From Paracoccaceae bacterium (GTDB taxonomy: Bacteria > Pseudomonadota > Alphaproteobacteria > Rhodobacterales > Rhodobacteraceae), in assembly GCA_030065075.1 (NCBI GenBank), contig JASJDQ010000005.1, positions 1-35,476 of the forward strand: a stretch of DNA of 35,476 bases, read 5' to 3'. Positions 23,720-33,730 of the stretch are shown one piece after another. A model generated the notes under the pieces. It saw nothing but the letters and a program-made list of their open reading frames with translations, did no database searches and was not told the origin of the DNA. A program made the position numbers and the translations under genes. The stretch's first letter is position 1. Each line of letters opens with the position of its first letter.

Positions 23720-25630
23720 ATGGCATCGCTCCGATCCACGCTTTTGTCCGGTTTTGTCCCGCACACCCTTGCGATATTCGTCGCCGCGGCAGGCTGCGTG
23801 GCAGTCGCGTTCTGGGCAAAGGACCTGATCGAACAGGCGGCGTATGACGACCTCAACCTTGCCTTTAGCCAGTCTGGTCATGACTGGACAGATGTTGCAG
23901 TGGACGGGCTGTCTGTCGAACTGACCGGGACAGCGCCTGACGAAGCGACGCGCTTTGCAGCATTGTCGGTCGCGGGCTCGGTCGTTGATGCGTCGCGCAT
24001 CACCGACAGCATGGGTGTCGTGGCCGCCGCGGCTTTGCAGCCGCCGGAGTTCTCGATTGAGATACTGAAGAACGACGACGGCGTGTCCTTGATCGGGCTC
24101 GTGCCGCTTGTCTCGGACCCCGAGGCGATCGTGCAGAGCGTAACGGCAATAGCCGATGACGCGCCTGTATCTGATCTGTTGGAGGTCGCGGATTTCCCGG
24201 TGCCACAAGGATGGGAATCGGCTTTGTCCTATGGCATCGACGTCCTGGACATTTTGCCCAGATCGAAGATCTCGATTGCACCGGGGGCGTTGACGATCAA
24301 GGCGGCTGCGGAGGACGAAGAGAACAAGCGACGCCTCGAACGTCGCTTACAACGTGATGCCCCCAATGGGGTGCGGCTCATCCTCAACATAACGGCCCCG
24401 CGCCCAGTCGTGGCGCCTTTCACCCTGAGGGCTGTGCTGGACGATAGTGGCGGGCGTTTCGATGCCTGTACGGCAGATAGCGAAGCCTCACAGGCGATGA
24501 TCCTTCGCGCCGCCGCCGAGGCCGGGATTTCAAGCGGCGCAGAATGCGTGCTTGGCCTTGGCACACCATCGACGCGGTGGGGCGAAGCTTCGACTGCAGC
24601 GCTGAGGGCCCTGGGTGCACTGGGTGCGGGAACTTTGACCCTGTCAAACGCGGACGTGACCTTGGTTGGCACCGAAGACATGGTGGAGTCGCTTTTCGAA
24701 CGGACGGTTGGCGACTTGGAAGCGGCGCTTCCACCGGTTTTTTCGTTGAACGCGGTCCTGCCACGCCCGGCCGACGAACCGGCAGAAGGGGCCGCGACAC
24801 CAGCTGAATTCATCGCGACGAGATCGCCTGAGGGTCAGGTGCAACTAAGGGGCCGTTTGGCGGATGAAACGACGCAGGCCGCCGTCGAAAGTTTCGCCGC
24901 AGCCGAGTTCGGTGCAGACAAGGTTTATCCCGCCACGCGACTAAATGCGAATGTCCCTCCGCGATGGCCGTCTCGGATCATGGCCGCGCTGGAGGCCTTG
25001 GGGCATCTGCACAACGGGGTGACGACGGTAACACCGGACAAGATCACCGTGCGCGGCAGCACGGGCGATCAGAACGCGCAGGCAGAGATCACGCGGCTCT
25101 TTTCGGCGCGTCTGGGGAGTGCTGCCACTTACGAGTTGGACATTGCCTATTCCGAGGCGCTGGATGCACTTGCCTCGCTTCCTACACCCGAGGAATGCAT
25201 CGCGTTGCTGAACCAGGCCGCTAGCGTACGTAAGATTACCTTCGCGCCGGGATCGTCCGATATCGAAGACGATGCGCAGGACACCATCGATGCGGTGGCC
25301 GATATTGTACGAGATTGTCAGGGGATCCCGATCGAGATCGGCGGACACACGGACAGTCAGGGACGCGAGATTATGAACGAACAACTAAGCCAGGCCCGAG
25401 CCGACGCGGTTCTGAACGCGATCATGGCGCGGCGTGTTCTTGTTTCCAATCTTAGCGCCAAGGGCTATGGCGAAGCCCGCCCGATTGCGGACAATGGAAC
25501 CGAGGCGGGGCGCGAAGCCAACCGCCGGATCGAGTTCCAGTTGGCGGGACGGGCCGGTCTGGAAGAGACTGAAGAACAGACGGCCGAGGCCGATGACGGC
25601 CAGGAAGAAACCGGGGAGGCCAGTGAATGA
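23720..25630 (+). CDS. Inner-membrane-anchored OmpA-domain protein with BON-like repeats
   Basis: A 636-residue envelope protein. One N-terminal hydrophobic segment (HTLAIFVAAAGCVAVAFWA, about residues 15-34) is probably an uncleaved anchor. It is followed by two or more BON-like modules (for example DVAVDGLSVELTGTAPDEAT and KISIAPGALTIKAAAEDEE; later QVQLRGRLADETTQAAVESF and DKITVRGSTGDQNAQAEI). The C-terminal OmpA domain spans about 505-608: ITFAPGSSDIED, IEIGGHTDSQG, LSQARADAVL, ANRRIEF, the usual peptidoglycan-binding pattern. The tail is acidic (about 28 residues rich in Glu). No ribosome site is obvious before ATG 23720. It is coupled to the small coiled-coil gene by an ATGA overlap. 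Confidence 0.88.
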   Translation: MASLRSTLLSGFVPHTLAIFVAAAGCVAVAFWAKDLIEQAAYDDLNLAFSQSGHDWTDVAVDGLSVELTGTAPDEATRFAALSVAGSVVDASRITDSMGVVAAAALQPPEFSIEILKNDDGVSLIGLVPLVSDPEAIVQSVTAIADDAPVSDLLEVADFPVPQGWESALSYGIDVLDILPRSKISIAPGALTIKAAAEDEENKRRLERRLQRDAPNGVRLILNITAPRPVVAPFTLRAVLDDSGGRFDACTADSEASQAMILRAAAEAGISSGAECVLGLGTPSTRWGEASTAALRALGALGAGTLTLSNADVTLVGTEDMVESLFERTVGDLEAALPPVFSLNAVLPRPADEPAEGAATPAEFIATRSPEGQVQLRGRLADETTQAAVESFAAAEFGADKVYPATRLNANVPPRWPSRIMAALEALGHLHNGVTTVTPDKITVRGSTGDQNAQAEITRLFSARLGSAATYELDIAYSEALDALASLPTPEECIALLNQAASVRKITFAPGSSDIEDDAQDTIDAVADIVRDCQGIPIEIGGHTDSQGREIMNEQLSQARADAVLNAIMARRVLVSNLSAKGYGEARPIADNGTEAGREANRRIEFQLAGRAGLEETEEQTAEADDGQEETGEASE

Positions 25631-25953
25631 ACGGCGCCGAGTTTATCGCAGCGACGGCTGCCATCTTGTTCATGGCCTTTCTGGCGGGATGGTTCACCCA
25701 CTGGCTGATCAGTCGCATTACGCGGGTGACGCGCTCGGACATGGACGATCTGGACAAGATGGCGCAGGAATTGCACCACGCTGAAGAAGCGCGCGACGAG
25801 GCCACCAGCTATTTCCAGCAGCGCGAGGCCGAACTGACCAACAAGCTCAGCCAGACCGAGGCCGAGTTAGAAGCGGCGATGGATGGCCTTCGCACGTCAC
25901 GGACGGAAGCCGAAGAACTGCGCGCCTACATCGAGCGGGTCAAGCAGGCGTAA
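25627..25953 (+). CDS. Small membrane-anchored coiled-coil protein
   Basis: A 108-residue protein: one membrane helix at about 8-31 (ATAAILFMAFLAGWFTHWLI) and then a long, continuous helix with heptad-like spacing (MDDLDKMAQELHHAEEARDE through EAELEAAMDGLRTSRTEAEE). No Cys. ATG 25627 overlaps the stop of the OmpA-domain gene by 4 bp, so it is probably made with it and may be its partner in the envelope. No known family recognised. Confidence 0.85.
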   Translation: MNGAEFIAATAAILFMAFLAGWFTHWLISRITRVTRSDMDDLDKMAQELHHAEEARDEATSYFQQREAELTNKLSQTEAELEAAMDGLRTSRTEAEELRAYIERVKQA

Positions 25954-25985
25954 ATCGTTGATCAATCGTTCACTCGCAGGGCGTT

Positions 25986-26002
25986 GCGGGCGACACGCCC
26001 GC
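25986..26002. terminator. GC-rich hairpin after the OmpA/coiled-coil operon
   Basis: GCGGGCG-ACA-CGCCCGC is a perfect 7-bp stem with a 3-nt loop, 32 bp after the stop codon at 25951-25953. There is no U tract, so it may be a terminator aided by Rho or an RNA 3'-end stabiliser. Confidence 0.4.
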
Positions 26003-26114
26003 CCGTAAACCTCTTGAAATGCGGTCCACGACGGCGGAATCAGGTATCGGAATTACGTCGGTATCGCGTCGGTGCATGGATCGTCAGAGCCAAACGAGCG
26101 GCCGCCACACACCA

Positions 26115-26140
26115 CGGTCGTTAACATAGGTTAGCGACCG
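26115..26140 (+). terminator. Hairpin with nearby T run in the gyrB-proximal gap
   Basis: CGGTCGTTAAC (26115-26125) pairs with GTTAGCGACCG (26130-26140), 11 bp with one G-U pair and a 4-nt loop. On the plus strand it is followed by ATCAAGTTTT, a weak T run. On the minus strand it lies 67 bp past the gyrB stop and could also end that transcript. Confidence 0.4.
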
Positions 26141-26207
26141 ATCAAGTTTTCAGAATTCCCTTGAAACATAGGGGAAAAAGTCCGAGCGCGACGGGAGCCT
26201 CTTATCG

Positions 26208-28721
<2,514 letters not shown>

Positions 28722-28758
28722 TCACGAGAGGTTTTGTGCCCGCTTCGCGCCGCGCCGG

Positions 28759-28779
28759 GCGAGGGGCGCTGCCCCTCGC
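28759..28779. repeat. Intergenic palindromic element (REP-like)
   Basis: GCGAGGGGC-GCT-GCCCCTCGC is a perfect 9-bp stem with a 3-nt loop, embedded in CGCGCCGGGC before and GCTCCCCGGGATATTT after. From memory, this type of sequence, ending in CCCCGGGATATTT or close to it, recurs between genes in many Rhodobacteraceae genomes. Only one copy is in the window, so repeat status is not shown here. It could also stop transcription. Confidence 0.5.
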
Positions 28780-28867
28780 GCTCCCCGGGATATTTGACAA
28801 CGGGCGAAGGACAGGTCGGTCACCAAACAGTGTAGCGATCTCCTGATTTTTGGTGATAACATTCAAT

Positions 28868-29215
28868 ATGCGCTGGACTTTTTTCACCCTTTTCCTCGCC
28901 ACACCTGTGCTTGCCGACGATGCTGTCGTCGAGAACGTGGAGGCGCGGCAAAGCGGTGCTGCCTGGTCTTTTTCCGTGACGCTGTCCCACGGCGACACTG
29001 GGTGGGACGATTATGCCGACGGCTGGCGCGTTGTCAGCGAGGATGGCACCGAGTTGGGCATGCGCGTGCTGCATCATCCGCATGTGACCGAGCAGCCCTT
29101 TACGCGGTCGCTGAGCGGGGTCGAGGTGCCAAACGGACTTTCGACGGTTTACATCGAGGCGCGAACCAATGTGGACGGCTGGGGCGCGGCGCGGTATCCG
29201 GTTTCGCTGAAATAG
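28868..29215 (+). CDS. Small secreted protein of unknown function
   Basis: A 115-residue exported protein: signal peptide MRWTFFTLFLATPVLA with cleavage before DD, then a single compact beta-rich domain (VVENVEARQSGAAWSFSVTL, GWDDYADGWRVVSEDGTELG, VSGL-like S-G-V-E-V-P-N-G, TVYIEARTNVDGWGAARYPV). The W/G/D pattern looks like a small immunoglobulin-like fold. ATG 28868 is chosen over a TTG at 28850 because the signal peptide then starts normally. It has no Cys. It is divergent from gyrB and 65 bp ahead of aroQ, possibly cotranscribed with it. No named family recognised. Confidence 0.8.
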   Translation: MRWTFFTLFLATPVLADDAVVENVEARQSGAAWSFSVTLSHGDTGWDDYADGWRVVSEDGTELGMRVLHHPHVTEQPFTRSLSGVEVPNGLSTVYIEARTNVDGWGAARYPVSLK

Positions 29216-29280
29216 CACAGGCGAGGGAAAATCGGCGGGACGCTCTGGCAGAGCCCTGCCCTGTCCGCTAGGCAACTCTC

Positions 29281-29718
29281 ATGAGCAAGACGATCCTGAT
29301 CCTGAACGGGCCCAACCTGAACATGTTGGGTCAGCGCCAGCCCGAGATTTATGGGGGCGAGACTTTAAACGACGTCGCGACCATGTGTGCCGAGGCGGCA
29401 GGCGCGTTCGACGCCGGTATTGTGATGCGCCAGTCGAACCACGAGGGCGAGCTGGTGACGTGGATACAGGAAGCGCGCGACGGGATGGATGCGATTGTCA
29501 TTAATCCTGGCGCCTACTCGCATTCGTCGATTGCCATTCTGGACGCGCTGAACATGTTCGAAGGCCCGGTGATGGAAGTGCATGTGTCGAACATTCATGC
29601 CCGCGAGGCCTTCAGGCATCATTCTTATGTGTCCGGGCGGGCCGACGCGATCATCGCGGGGTGCGGTGTGGATGGCTATACCTTCGCCGTGCAGCGGATC
29701 GGAAAACTTCTGGCATAA
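29281..29718 (+). CDS. aroQ: Type II 3-dehydroquinate dehydratase
   Basis: A 145-residue enzyme that dehydrates 3-dehydroquinate in the shikimate pathway. Visible family motifs: NGPNLNMLGQRQPEIYGGETL with Arg19 and catalytic Tyr24, QSNHEGELV, VINPGAYSHSSIAILDAL with Asn75 and His81 as substrate or catalytic residues, and MEVHVSNIHAREAFRHHSYVSG with His101. Length and motifs are typical of the dodecameric type II enzyme. No other shikimate genes are nearby. The stop TAA at 29716-29718 directly borders the ArsR operator. Confidence 0.97.
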   Translation: MSKTILILNGPNLNMLGQRQPEIYGGETLNDVATMCAEAAGAFDAGIVMRQSNHEGELVTWIQEARDGMDAIVINPGAYSHSSIAILDALNMFEGPVMEVHVSNIHAREAFRHHSYVSGRADAIIAGCGVDGYTFAVQRIGKLLA

Positions 29719-29750
29719 ATAACGAATTCCTTATATAAAGGATTCGTTAT
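29719..29750. promoter_or_regulatory. 32-bp palindrome filling the gap before the ArsR gene
   Basis: The segment from the base after the aroQ stop to the second base of the ArsR start codon is an inverted repeat in which 14 of 16 base-pair positions match. The outer arms are ATAACGAAT and ATTCGTTAT and the centre is TTATATAA. The ribosome site AAGGA and a TATATAA sequence are inside it, so binding there would stop both transcription and translation start. Confidence 0.7.
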
Positions 29751-30069
29751 GAATATTGAAACGGCATTTGCCGCCCTTTCCGATGAAACGCGTTTGTCGA
29801 TCGTGACGCGGTTGGCGGAAAAGGGCGAGACCGATGCGACCGAACTGGCAAATCCGTTTGGCATTTCGCAGCCGGCGATCTCGCGTCATCTGCGCATCCT
29901 CGAAGATGCAGGATGGGTTTTGCGGCGTCGCATCGGCACGCGCAGGCCGGTTCGGCTGAACCCTGTGCGATTGGACGAGGTGGCCGTGTGGTCGGGAAAG
30001 CTCAAGGCAGCCTTGGCGGCGAATTATGCACGACTGGATCAGGTACTGGAAGAGGGAGAGGACGGATGA
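29749..30069 (+). CDS. ArsR family winged-helix regulator
   Basis: A 106-residue DNA-binding protein: FAALSDETRLSIVTRLAEKG, then the helix-turn-helix ATELANPFGISQPAISRHLRILEDAG and the wing (WVLRRRIGTRRPVRLNP). No Cys at all, so it is not a metal sensor of the ArsR/SmtB thiolate type; it belongs to the branch that pairs with SRPBCC proteins. It overlaps the SRPBCC gene by 4 bp (ATGA at 30066-30069). The preceding gap is almost entirely a palindrome, so autorepression is very likely. Inducer unknown. Confidence 0.92.
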   Translation: MNIETAFAALSDETRLSIVTRLAEKGETDATELANPFGISQPAISRHLRILEDAGWVLRRRIGTRRPVRLNPVRLDEVAVWSGKLKAALAANYARLDQVLEEGEDG

Positions 30070-30527
30070 CACTGAGTGTGACCAAAGTGGGCGACACCGA
30101 TCTGAAGATCACCCGAAGCTTTCGGGCGCCGCCAGGACGTGCATTTGAAGCACATGTCAACGCGGACATCCTGAAGACCTGGTTGCTGGGACCCGATGGC
30201 TGGACCATGCCGGAATGCATCAGCGACCCGGTTCCGGGCGGACGCATCCGCTTCACCTGGTCGAACGCCGAGGGGCAGTCGTTTTCGTTGAACGGGGAAT
30301 ATCTTGAACTCGATCCGCCGCATCGGATCGTGCACAAGGAGGCCTTCGAGGGTAATCCACCGATGCCGCCGTCACGCGTCGTCACCGAGTTCAAGCCAGA
30401 GGGCAACGGGACGCGAATGGAGATGATCATCCAGTACGACAGCAAGGACATCCGCGAGAATATGCTGGCGAGCGGCATGACAGACGGGATGGAGTCGAGT
30501 TACGTCCGATTGGACGACTCGACGTAG
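30066..30527 (+). CDS. SRPBCC (AHSA1-like) domain protein
   Basis: A 153-residue protein with the START-like ligand-cavity fold. Marks are DLKITRSFRAPPGRAFEAHVNADILKTWLLGPDGWTMP at the start, GGRIRFTWSNAEGQSFSLNGEYLELDPPHRIVHKE in the middle and TRMEMIIQYDSKDIRENMLASGMTDGMESSY at the end. Such proteins bind hydrophobic small molecules, or relate to the Hsp90 activator Aha1. Pairing with an ArsR regulator by gene overlap is common; the pair may sense and bind the same compound. Its stop is 1 bp from the stop of the converging spermidine-synthase-like gene. Confidence 0.9.
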   Translation: MTLSVTKVGDTDLKITRSFRAPPGRAFEAHVNADILKTWLLGPDGWTMPECISDPVPGGRIRFTWSNAEGQSFSLNGEYLELDPPHRIVHKEAFEGNPPMPPSRVVTEFKPEGNGTRMEMIIQYDSKDIRENMLASGMTDGMESSYVRLDDST

Positions 30528-30528
30528 G

Positions 30529-32067
30529 TTAATTCATCCAACGCGCCCAGCCATTTTCGTAGTAGCGCACCAGCGGATGCGACTGGATGGTGTTCCGCTC
30601 TGTGTCCAACGGGCCGCTATCGGGCGCGAAGGTGACCATGGCGGGCCACATCCTGGGGCTGTAGAACCGGAGACCCTCGGGCAGCGCTCGCGGATTGGCA
30701 AGGGGCGCGTGGCTGGCGAGAACGAAGCCCCAGTCGCCGAAGCTGGGGACATAGGCGTGATAGGGCGTCGTGATCAGCGCTGTCCCGGGTCGCGACGGGT
30801 TCGAGGTTTCGGTCAACGTGCGGTGGATCGACCAGAACGCCTCGCGCGCGAAAACGGGCGAACCGGCTTGCGTGACAAGGGCACCGCGCGGCGACAGGCG
30901 CTGGCTGAGGGCTGCGTAAAACTCGGCGGAATAGAGCTTGGACACAGCGAAATCGCGCGGGTCGGGCAGATCGGCGATGATGGCGTCGAAGGTGTCTGGG
31001 TTGTCGCGCACCCACGTCCAGGCATCCTCGTTGACGATCGTCACGCGCGGGTCGTTCAGCGCATTGGCGTTGAGGCCCGTCAACGTGGCGTTGGAGGCGA
31101 AGAGCCGGGTCACCCTTGGGTCCAGATCGACGAGCGTGATCTGCTGCACATCGGGCCATTTCAGCACTTCGCGTGCCGCCATGCCGTCGCCACCGCCGAA
31201 GATCAGGATATTTGCGCGCCTGGGCACGCGCGACAAGGCAGGGTGAACAAGTGCTTCGTGATAGCGGTGCTCGTCCAGCGTGTCGAACTGGATCGATCCG
31301 TTCAGGAACAGGCGGTAGCGGTCCTTCCAGCGGGTGACTACGATGCGTTGGTAAGGCGTTTCCTCGGCCAGGATGACCTCGTCATCGAAGAACGCCGCAT
31401 CGGTCAATGAGACAAGGCGATCCGACCAAACAAGACCTCCGAGGCAGGCGGCAAGGCCCAGCACCCATGTGCCGCGCAGCGCCCAGCCGATGCGGTCGCG
31501 AAAGACCCAGACGGAAATGCCCGCGACCACGAGGTTCAAGAGGCCGAAGGTCAGGCTGGCCGCCATCAATCCCAGTTGCGGGACGACCAGCAGCGGGAAG
31601 GCGATCGCGGCCACAAGCGCGCCGGCATAATCGGCTGTGAGCACATTCGAGAGCGTGTGGCTCATCGCCTTCCGCTCTTGCAGGATGCGCGTGATCAGCG
31701 GGATTTCGAGCCCCGAGAGTGTGCCGATGGCGATGACCAGCGAAAATAGTATGGCGTGCAGCCCGTCGAGGTAGCCGTAGGCCAGGAACAGGAGCGGCGC
31801 GGAGAAGCCGCCGACGATGCCAAGCAGGATCTGGCTGAGCGTGAAACCGCGCTCGGCGCGCGTCACGAAGCGCGAGGCCCAGGCGCCCAGACCCATCGAC
31901 GTCATAAAGATGCCGATGACCAGCGAGAACTGGGTGACGCTGTCGCCCAGAAGGTAGCTGGAAACAGTGCCCGCGATGAGTTCATAGACAAGGCCGGCGA
32001 CCGCGACCGTGAAGGTCGCCGCCAGAAGCCAGAGGGCCTGGCCGTCGCGTGCGCGCGGTGTGCTCAT
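30529..32067 (-). CDS. Membrane-fused spermidine synthase-like protein
   Basis: A 512-residue protein. Residues 1-215 hold about seven membrane helices; residues 225 onward are a spermidine synthase-like (aminopropyltransferase) domain. Key positions are Q239 in TPYQRIV, DEHRYHEAL (265-273), IFGGGDGMAARE (289-300), LVDLDPRV (312-319, with Asp where soluble enzymes have Glu), NEDAW (346-350) and ADLPDP (365-370), so the site for decarboxylated S-adenosylmethionine and the catalytic Asp appear intact. The normal reaction moves an aminopropyl group to a polyamine; substrate here is unknown. ATG 32067 overlaps the DUF350 stop by 4 bp. No speD gene is in the window. Confidence 0.88.
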   Translation of the reverse strand: MSTPRARDGQALWLLAATFTVAVAGLVYELIAGTVSSYLLGDSVTQFSLVIGIFMTSMGLGAWASRFVTRAERGFTLSQILLGIVGGFSAPLLFLAYGYLDGLHAILFSLVIAIGTLSGLEIPLITRILQERKAMSHTLSNVLTADYAGALVAAIAFPLLVVPQLGLMAASLTFGLLNLVVAGISVWVFRDRIGWALRGTWVLGLAACLGGLVWSDRLVSLTDAAFFDDEVILAEETPYQRIVVTRWKDRYRLFLNGSIQFDTLDEHRYHEALVHPALSRVPRRANILIFGGGDGMAAREVLKWPDVQQITLVDLDPRVTRLFASNATLTGLNANALNDPRVTIVNEDAWTWVRDNPDTFDAIIADLPDPRDFAVSKLYSAEFYAALSQRLSPRGALVTQAGSPVFAREAFWSIHRTLTETSNPSRPGTALITTPYHAYVPSFGDWGFVLASHAPLANPRALPEGLRFYSPRMWPAMVTFAPDSGPLDTERNTIQSHPLVRYYENGWARWMN

Positions 32068-32288
32068 CCCGAGAGGATGACGGCGCCAATCAGAAGCGAG
32101 ATCGAGATGAACAGGCTGCCGATCAGGATGGCGATAGCGTTGTTTTGATCGTCTTCGATCTCTTTTCGGAGCGAGAAAGGCGTGAGCCATTCTATTGCCT
32201 TCCAACTGATTCCCAAAAGGACCAGTCCAAGGATGGTGTAGAACACCGTGGCCACAACCTCGGCCAGGATCACTTCGCTGAAGATCAT
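32064..32288 (-). CDS. DUF350 family small membrane protein
   Basis: A 74-residue protein of two membrane helices (ATVFYTILGLVLLGISWKAI and AIAILIGSLFISISLLIGAVIL) separated by a polar stretch (PFSLRKEIEDDQNNA) with the N-N-A-x-A-I pattern seen in DUF350 (E. coli YjfL family). ATG 32288 has an AGGAGG ribosome site 6 nt upstream that overlaps the stop of the previous small gene. It is coupled to the spermidine synthase-like gene. From memory, DUF350 genes are often next to polyamine synthase-like, DUF4178 or PspA-like genes; the role is unknown. Confidence 0.85.
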   Translation of the reverse strand: MIFSEVILAEVVATVFYTILGLVLLGISWKAIEWLTPFSLRKEIEDDQNNAIAILIGSLFISISLLIGAVILSG

Positions 32289-32297
32289 CTTATCCTC

Positions 32298-32459
32298 CTA
32301 TTTGACACCGCGCCCACCGACGCCATAGCCGCCACCGGGTGATCCGGCACGGGTTGAGATAACGGAACTGCTTTCGCCCCAGACGCCGCGCATGGCGGCA
32401 TAGCTGGCGGCGCCGACCATAGCGGCAACCAGAACGACGAGGACAACGCGCGCCACCAT
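32298..32459 (-). CDS. 53-residue membrane protein with a Gly-rich tail
   Basis: A very short gene: ATG 32459 to TAG 32298. One membrane helix (VARVVLVVLVAAMVGAASYAAM, residues 2-23) is followed by a polar tail ending in GSPGGGYGVGGRGVK. It overlaps the stop of the DUF4178 gene in an ATGA junction and ends where the DUF350 ribosome site begins, which strongly supports a real gene. No family recognised; a small subunit of the membrane complex encoded here is plausible. Confidence 0.7.
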   Translation of the reverse strand: MVARVVLVVLVAAMVGAASYAAMRGVWGESSSVISTRAGSPGGGYGVGGRGVK

Positions 32460-33730
32460 CAGTCGTCGCTCCAATCGCTGCCCGCCATGCGGCGCGTGTT
32501 GTGAACGACCGGGCCGACCATCTGGGCAAGACCGAGAACACCGAAGACCACCGCCGTAATCCAAAGCCAGAAAGTGGTGTTGACACCGTGTGAAACGGTG
32601 ATCTGGTATCTGGTGGCTTCGGTGCCACCGGCCCAATCGACGACAGCTTGCGTGTTATTGATGCTGAGTTCGTAGGTGCCCGGCGGCAAGTGAAGCCGTG
32701 TTCGCACGCGTTGTGATCCTTCGGACCAGTCCGATCCCTTGTAGTATTCAACTCCGCGCTCGAACTCGGCGACTGGTTCACCTTCGCCGTCCAGAAGCTC
32801 GGCTTCGAACCACGCCCAGCTGTTGTAGGCATTGGCCCAGATCTCGATCTCGGTCAACCGACCTGCATTCGTGATTTCGAATGGCAGGGTGACGTCGCGC
32901 GAAATCCCGACCGTCTCTGATTGCGAGATGGTCTGGCCCGAACCTGAGAGCATGAGTCCGATCAGCAGGGTGACGGCGGAAGCCACAAAGAAAACGGTGC
33001 GTGCGAACGTCGCGAAAGGGGATTGATGATAGACCTGAAGCGGATGGACGCCGCGCGGCTTGGGCCATCTTCCGGCGGGCACGTCGAAGCTTGCGAGGGT
33101 CGCGGCTTGGTCGGGCAGGCTGACAAGTTCATATTCGCGTTCCTGACCACTTTCGATGATGTCCAACATCTGGTGGTGGCCAAGTAGAGAGACATAGCGC
33201 GCACTTTCGTCCAGCGATGGCCGATAGTTGAACTCGCCTTCTATGAACGTCGGCTTGATGCGACCAGAGCTGTAGTAACGGAAGGACTGGCCGCCAAAGC
33301 TCACGCTGGGTCGGCGTTCGGCATTTTCGATGAAGGATTCGCTTAGGCTGGTGGGCGACGACGCCATGCGCTGCTTTCGGGCATAGGTGACGAAGCCGTC
33401 TTCCACCGTCAGCCAGGCATACCCGTGAGTCGGGGAGTAGAGCTGGTGGTTGACCCATTCCCACCGCTTCCCGTTGTGGAATTCGACCCAGGCCATCGTG
33501 CCGATCACTGTGAATCCGACGCCCCAAAGCTCCCCTGTCATTCCGATCGAGAACGGTGAGGCGGGCCGTTCGAGGTCGCGGTACTTGGCCAATACCTTGT
33601 AGTCGTCCTGCGCGTCCAGTTCCGCGCCACAGTAGGAACAGATATGCACACGCACCCGACCACCGCCTAGTGCATCGAGCCCGGCGCCGCATTCGGTGCA
33701 GTTGAAGGAAGAAGCGCGCGCGGTGCTCAT
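32459..33730 (-). CDS. Zinc-ribbon, DUF4178 and periplasmic beta-domain membrane protein
   Basis: A 423-residue protein. Two CxxCG knuckles (residues 11-15 and 31-35) form a zinc ribbon. Residues about 60-200 match DUF4178 (GTMAWVEFHNGKRWEWVNHQLYSP, AWLTVEDGFVTYARK). Then come a membrane helix at about 243-263, a beta-rich periplasmic part at 264-384 (FEITNAGRLTEIEIWANAYN, LPPGTYELSINNTQ), which looks like a small sandwich domain, and a second helix at about 386-408. So a cytosolic zinc/DUF4178 sensor-like part is linked to a periplasmic domain. ATG 33730 overlaps the upstream stop by 4 bp. Function unknown. Confidence 0.85.
   Translation of the reverse strand: MSTARASSFNCTECGAGLDALGGGRVRVHICSYCGAELDAQDDYKVLAKYRDLERPASPFSIGMTGELWGVGFTVIGTMAWVEFHNGKRWEWVNHQLYSPTHGYAWLTVEDGFVTYARKQRMASSPTSLSESFIENAERRPSVSFGGQSFRYYSSGRIKPTFIEGEFNYRPSLDESARYVSLLGHHQMLDIIESGQEREYELVSLPDQAATLASFDVPAGRWPKPRGVHPLQVYHQSPFATFARTVFFVASAVTLLIGLMLSGSGQTISQSETVGISRDVTLPFEITNAGRLTEIEIWANAYNSWAWFEAELLDGEGEPVAEFERGVEYYKGSDWSEGSQRVRTRLHLPPGTYELSINNTQAVVDWAGGTEATRYQITVSHGVNTTFWLWITAVVFGVLGLAQMVGPVVHNTRRMAGSDWSDD

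Larger units (their letters stand above)
25954..26207. other. 254-bp gap between converging genes, two hairpins, no gene seen
   Basis: The gap lies between the coiled-coil gene (+) and gyrB (-). I find no convincing open frame with a ribosome site. Two hairpins occur (25986-26002 and 26115-26140, listed separately); the rest shows nothing I can name. Confidence 0.5.

Noticed and set aside
23870-23895. GTCATGAC core with partial arms, like the GbsR-type operator
   Set aside because: It is inside the OmpA-domain gene and lacks the ATTTC/GAAAT arms; an 8-bp palindrome is expected by chance in a window this size.
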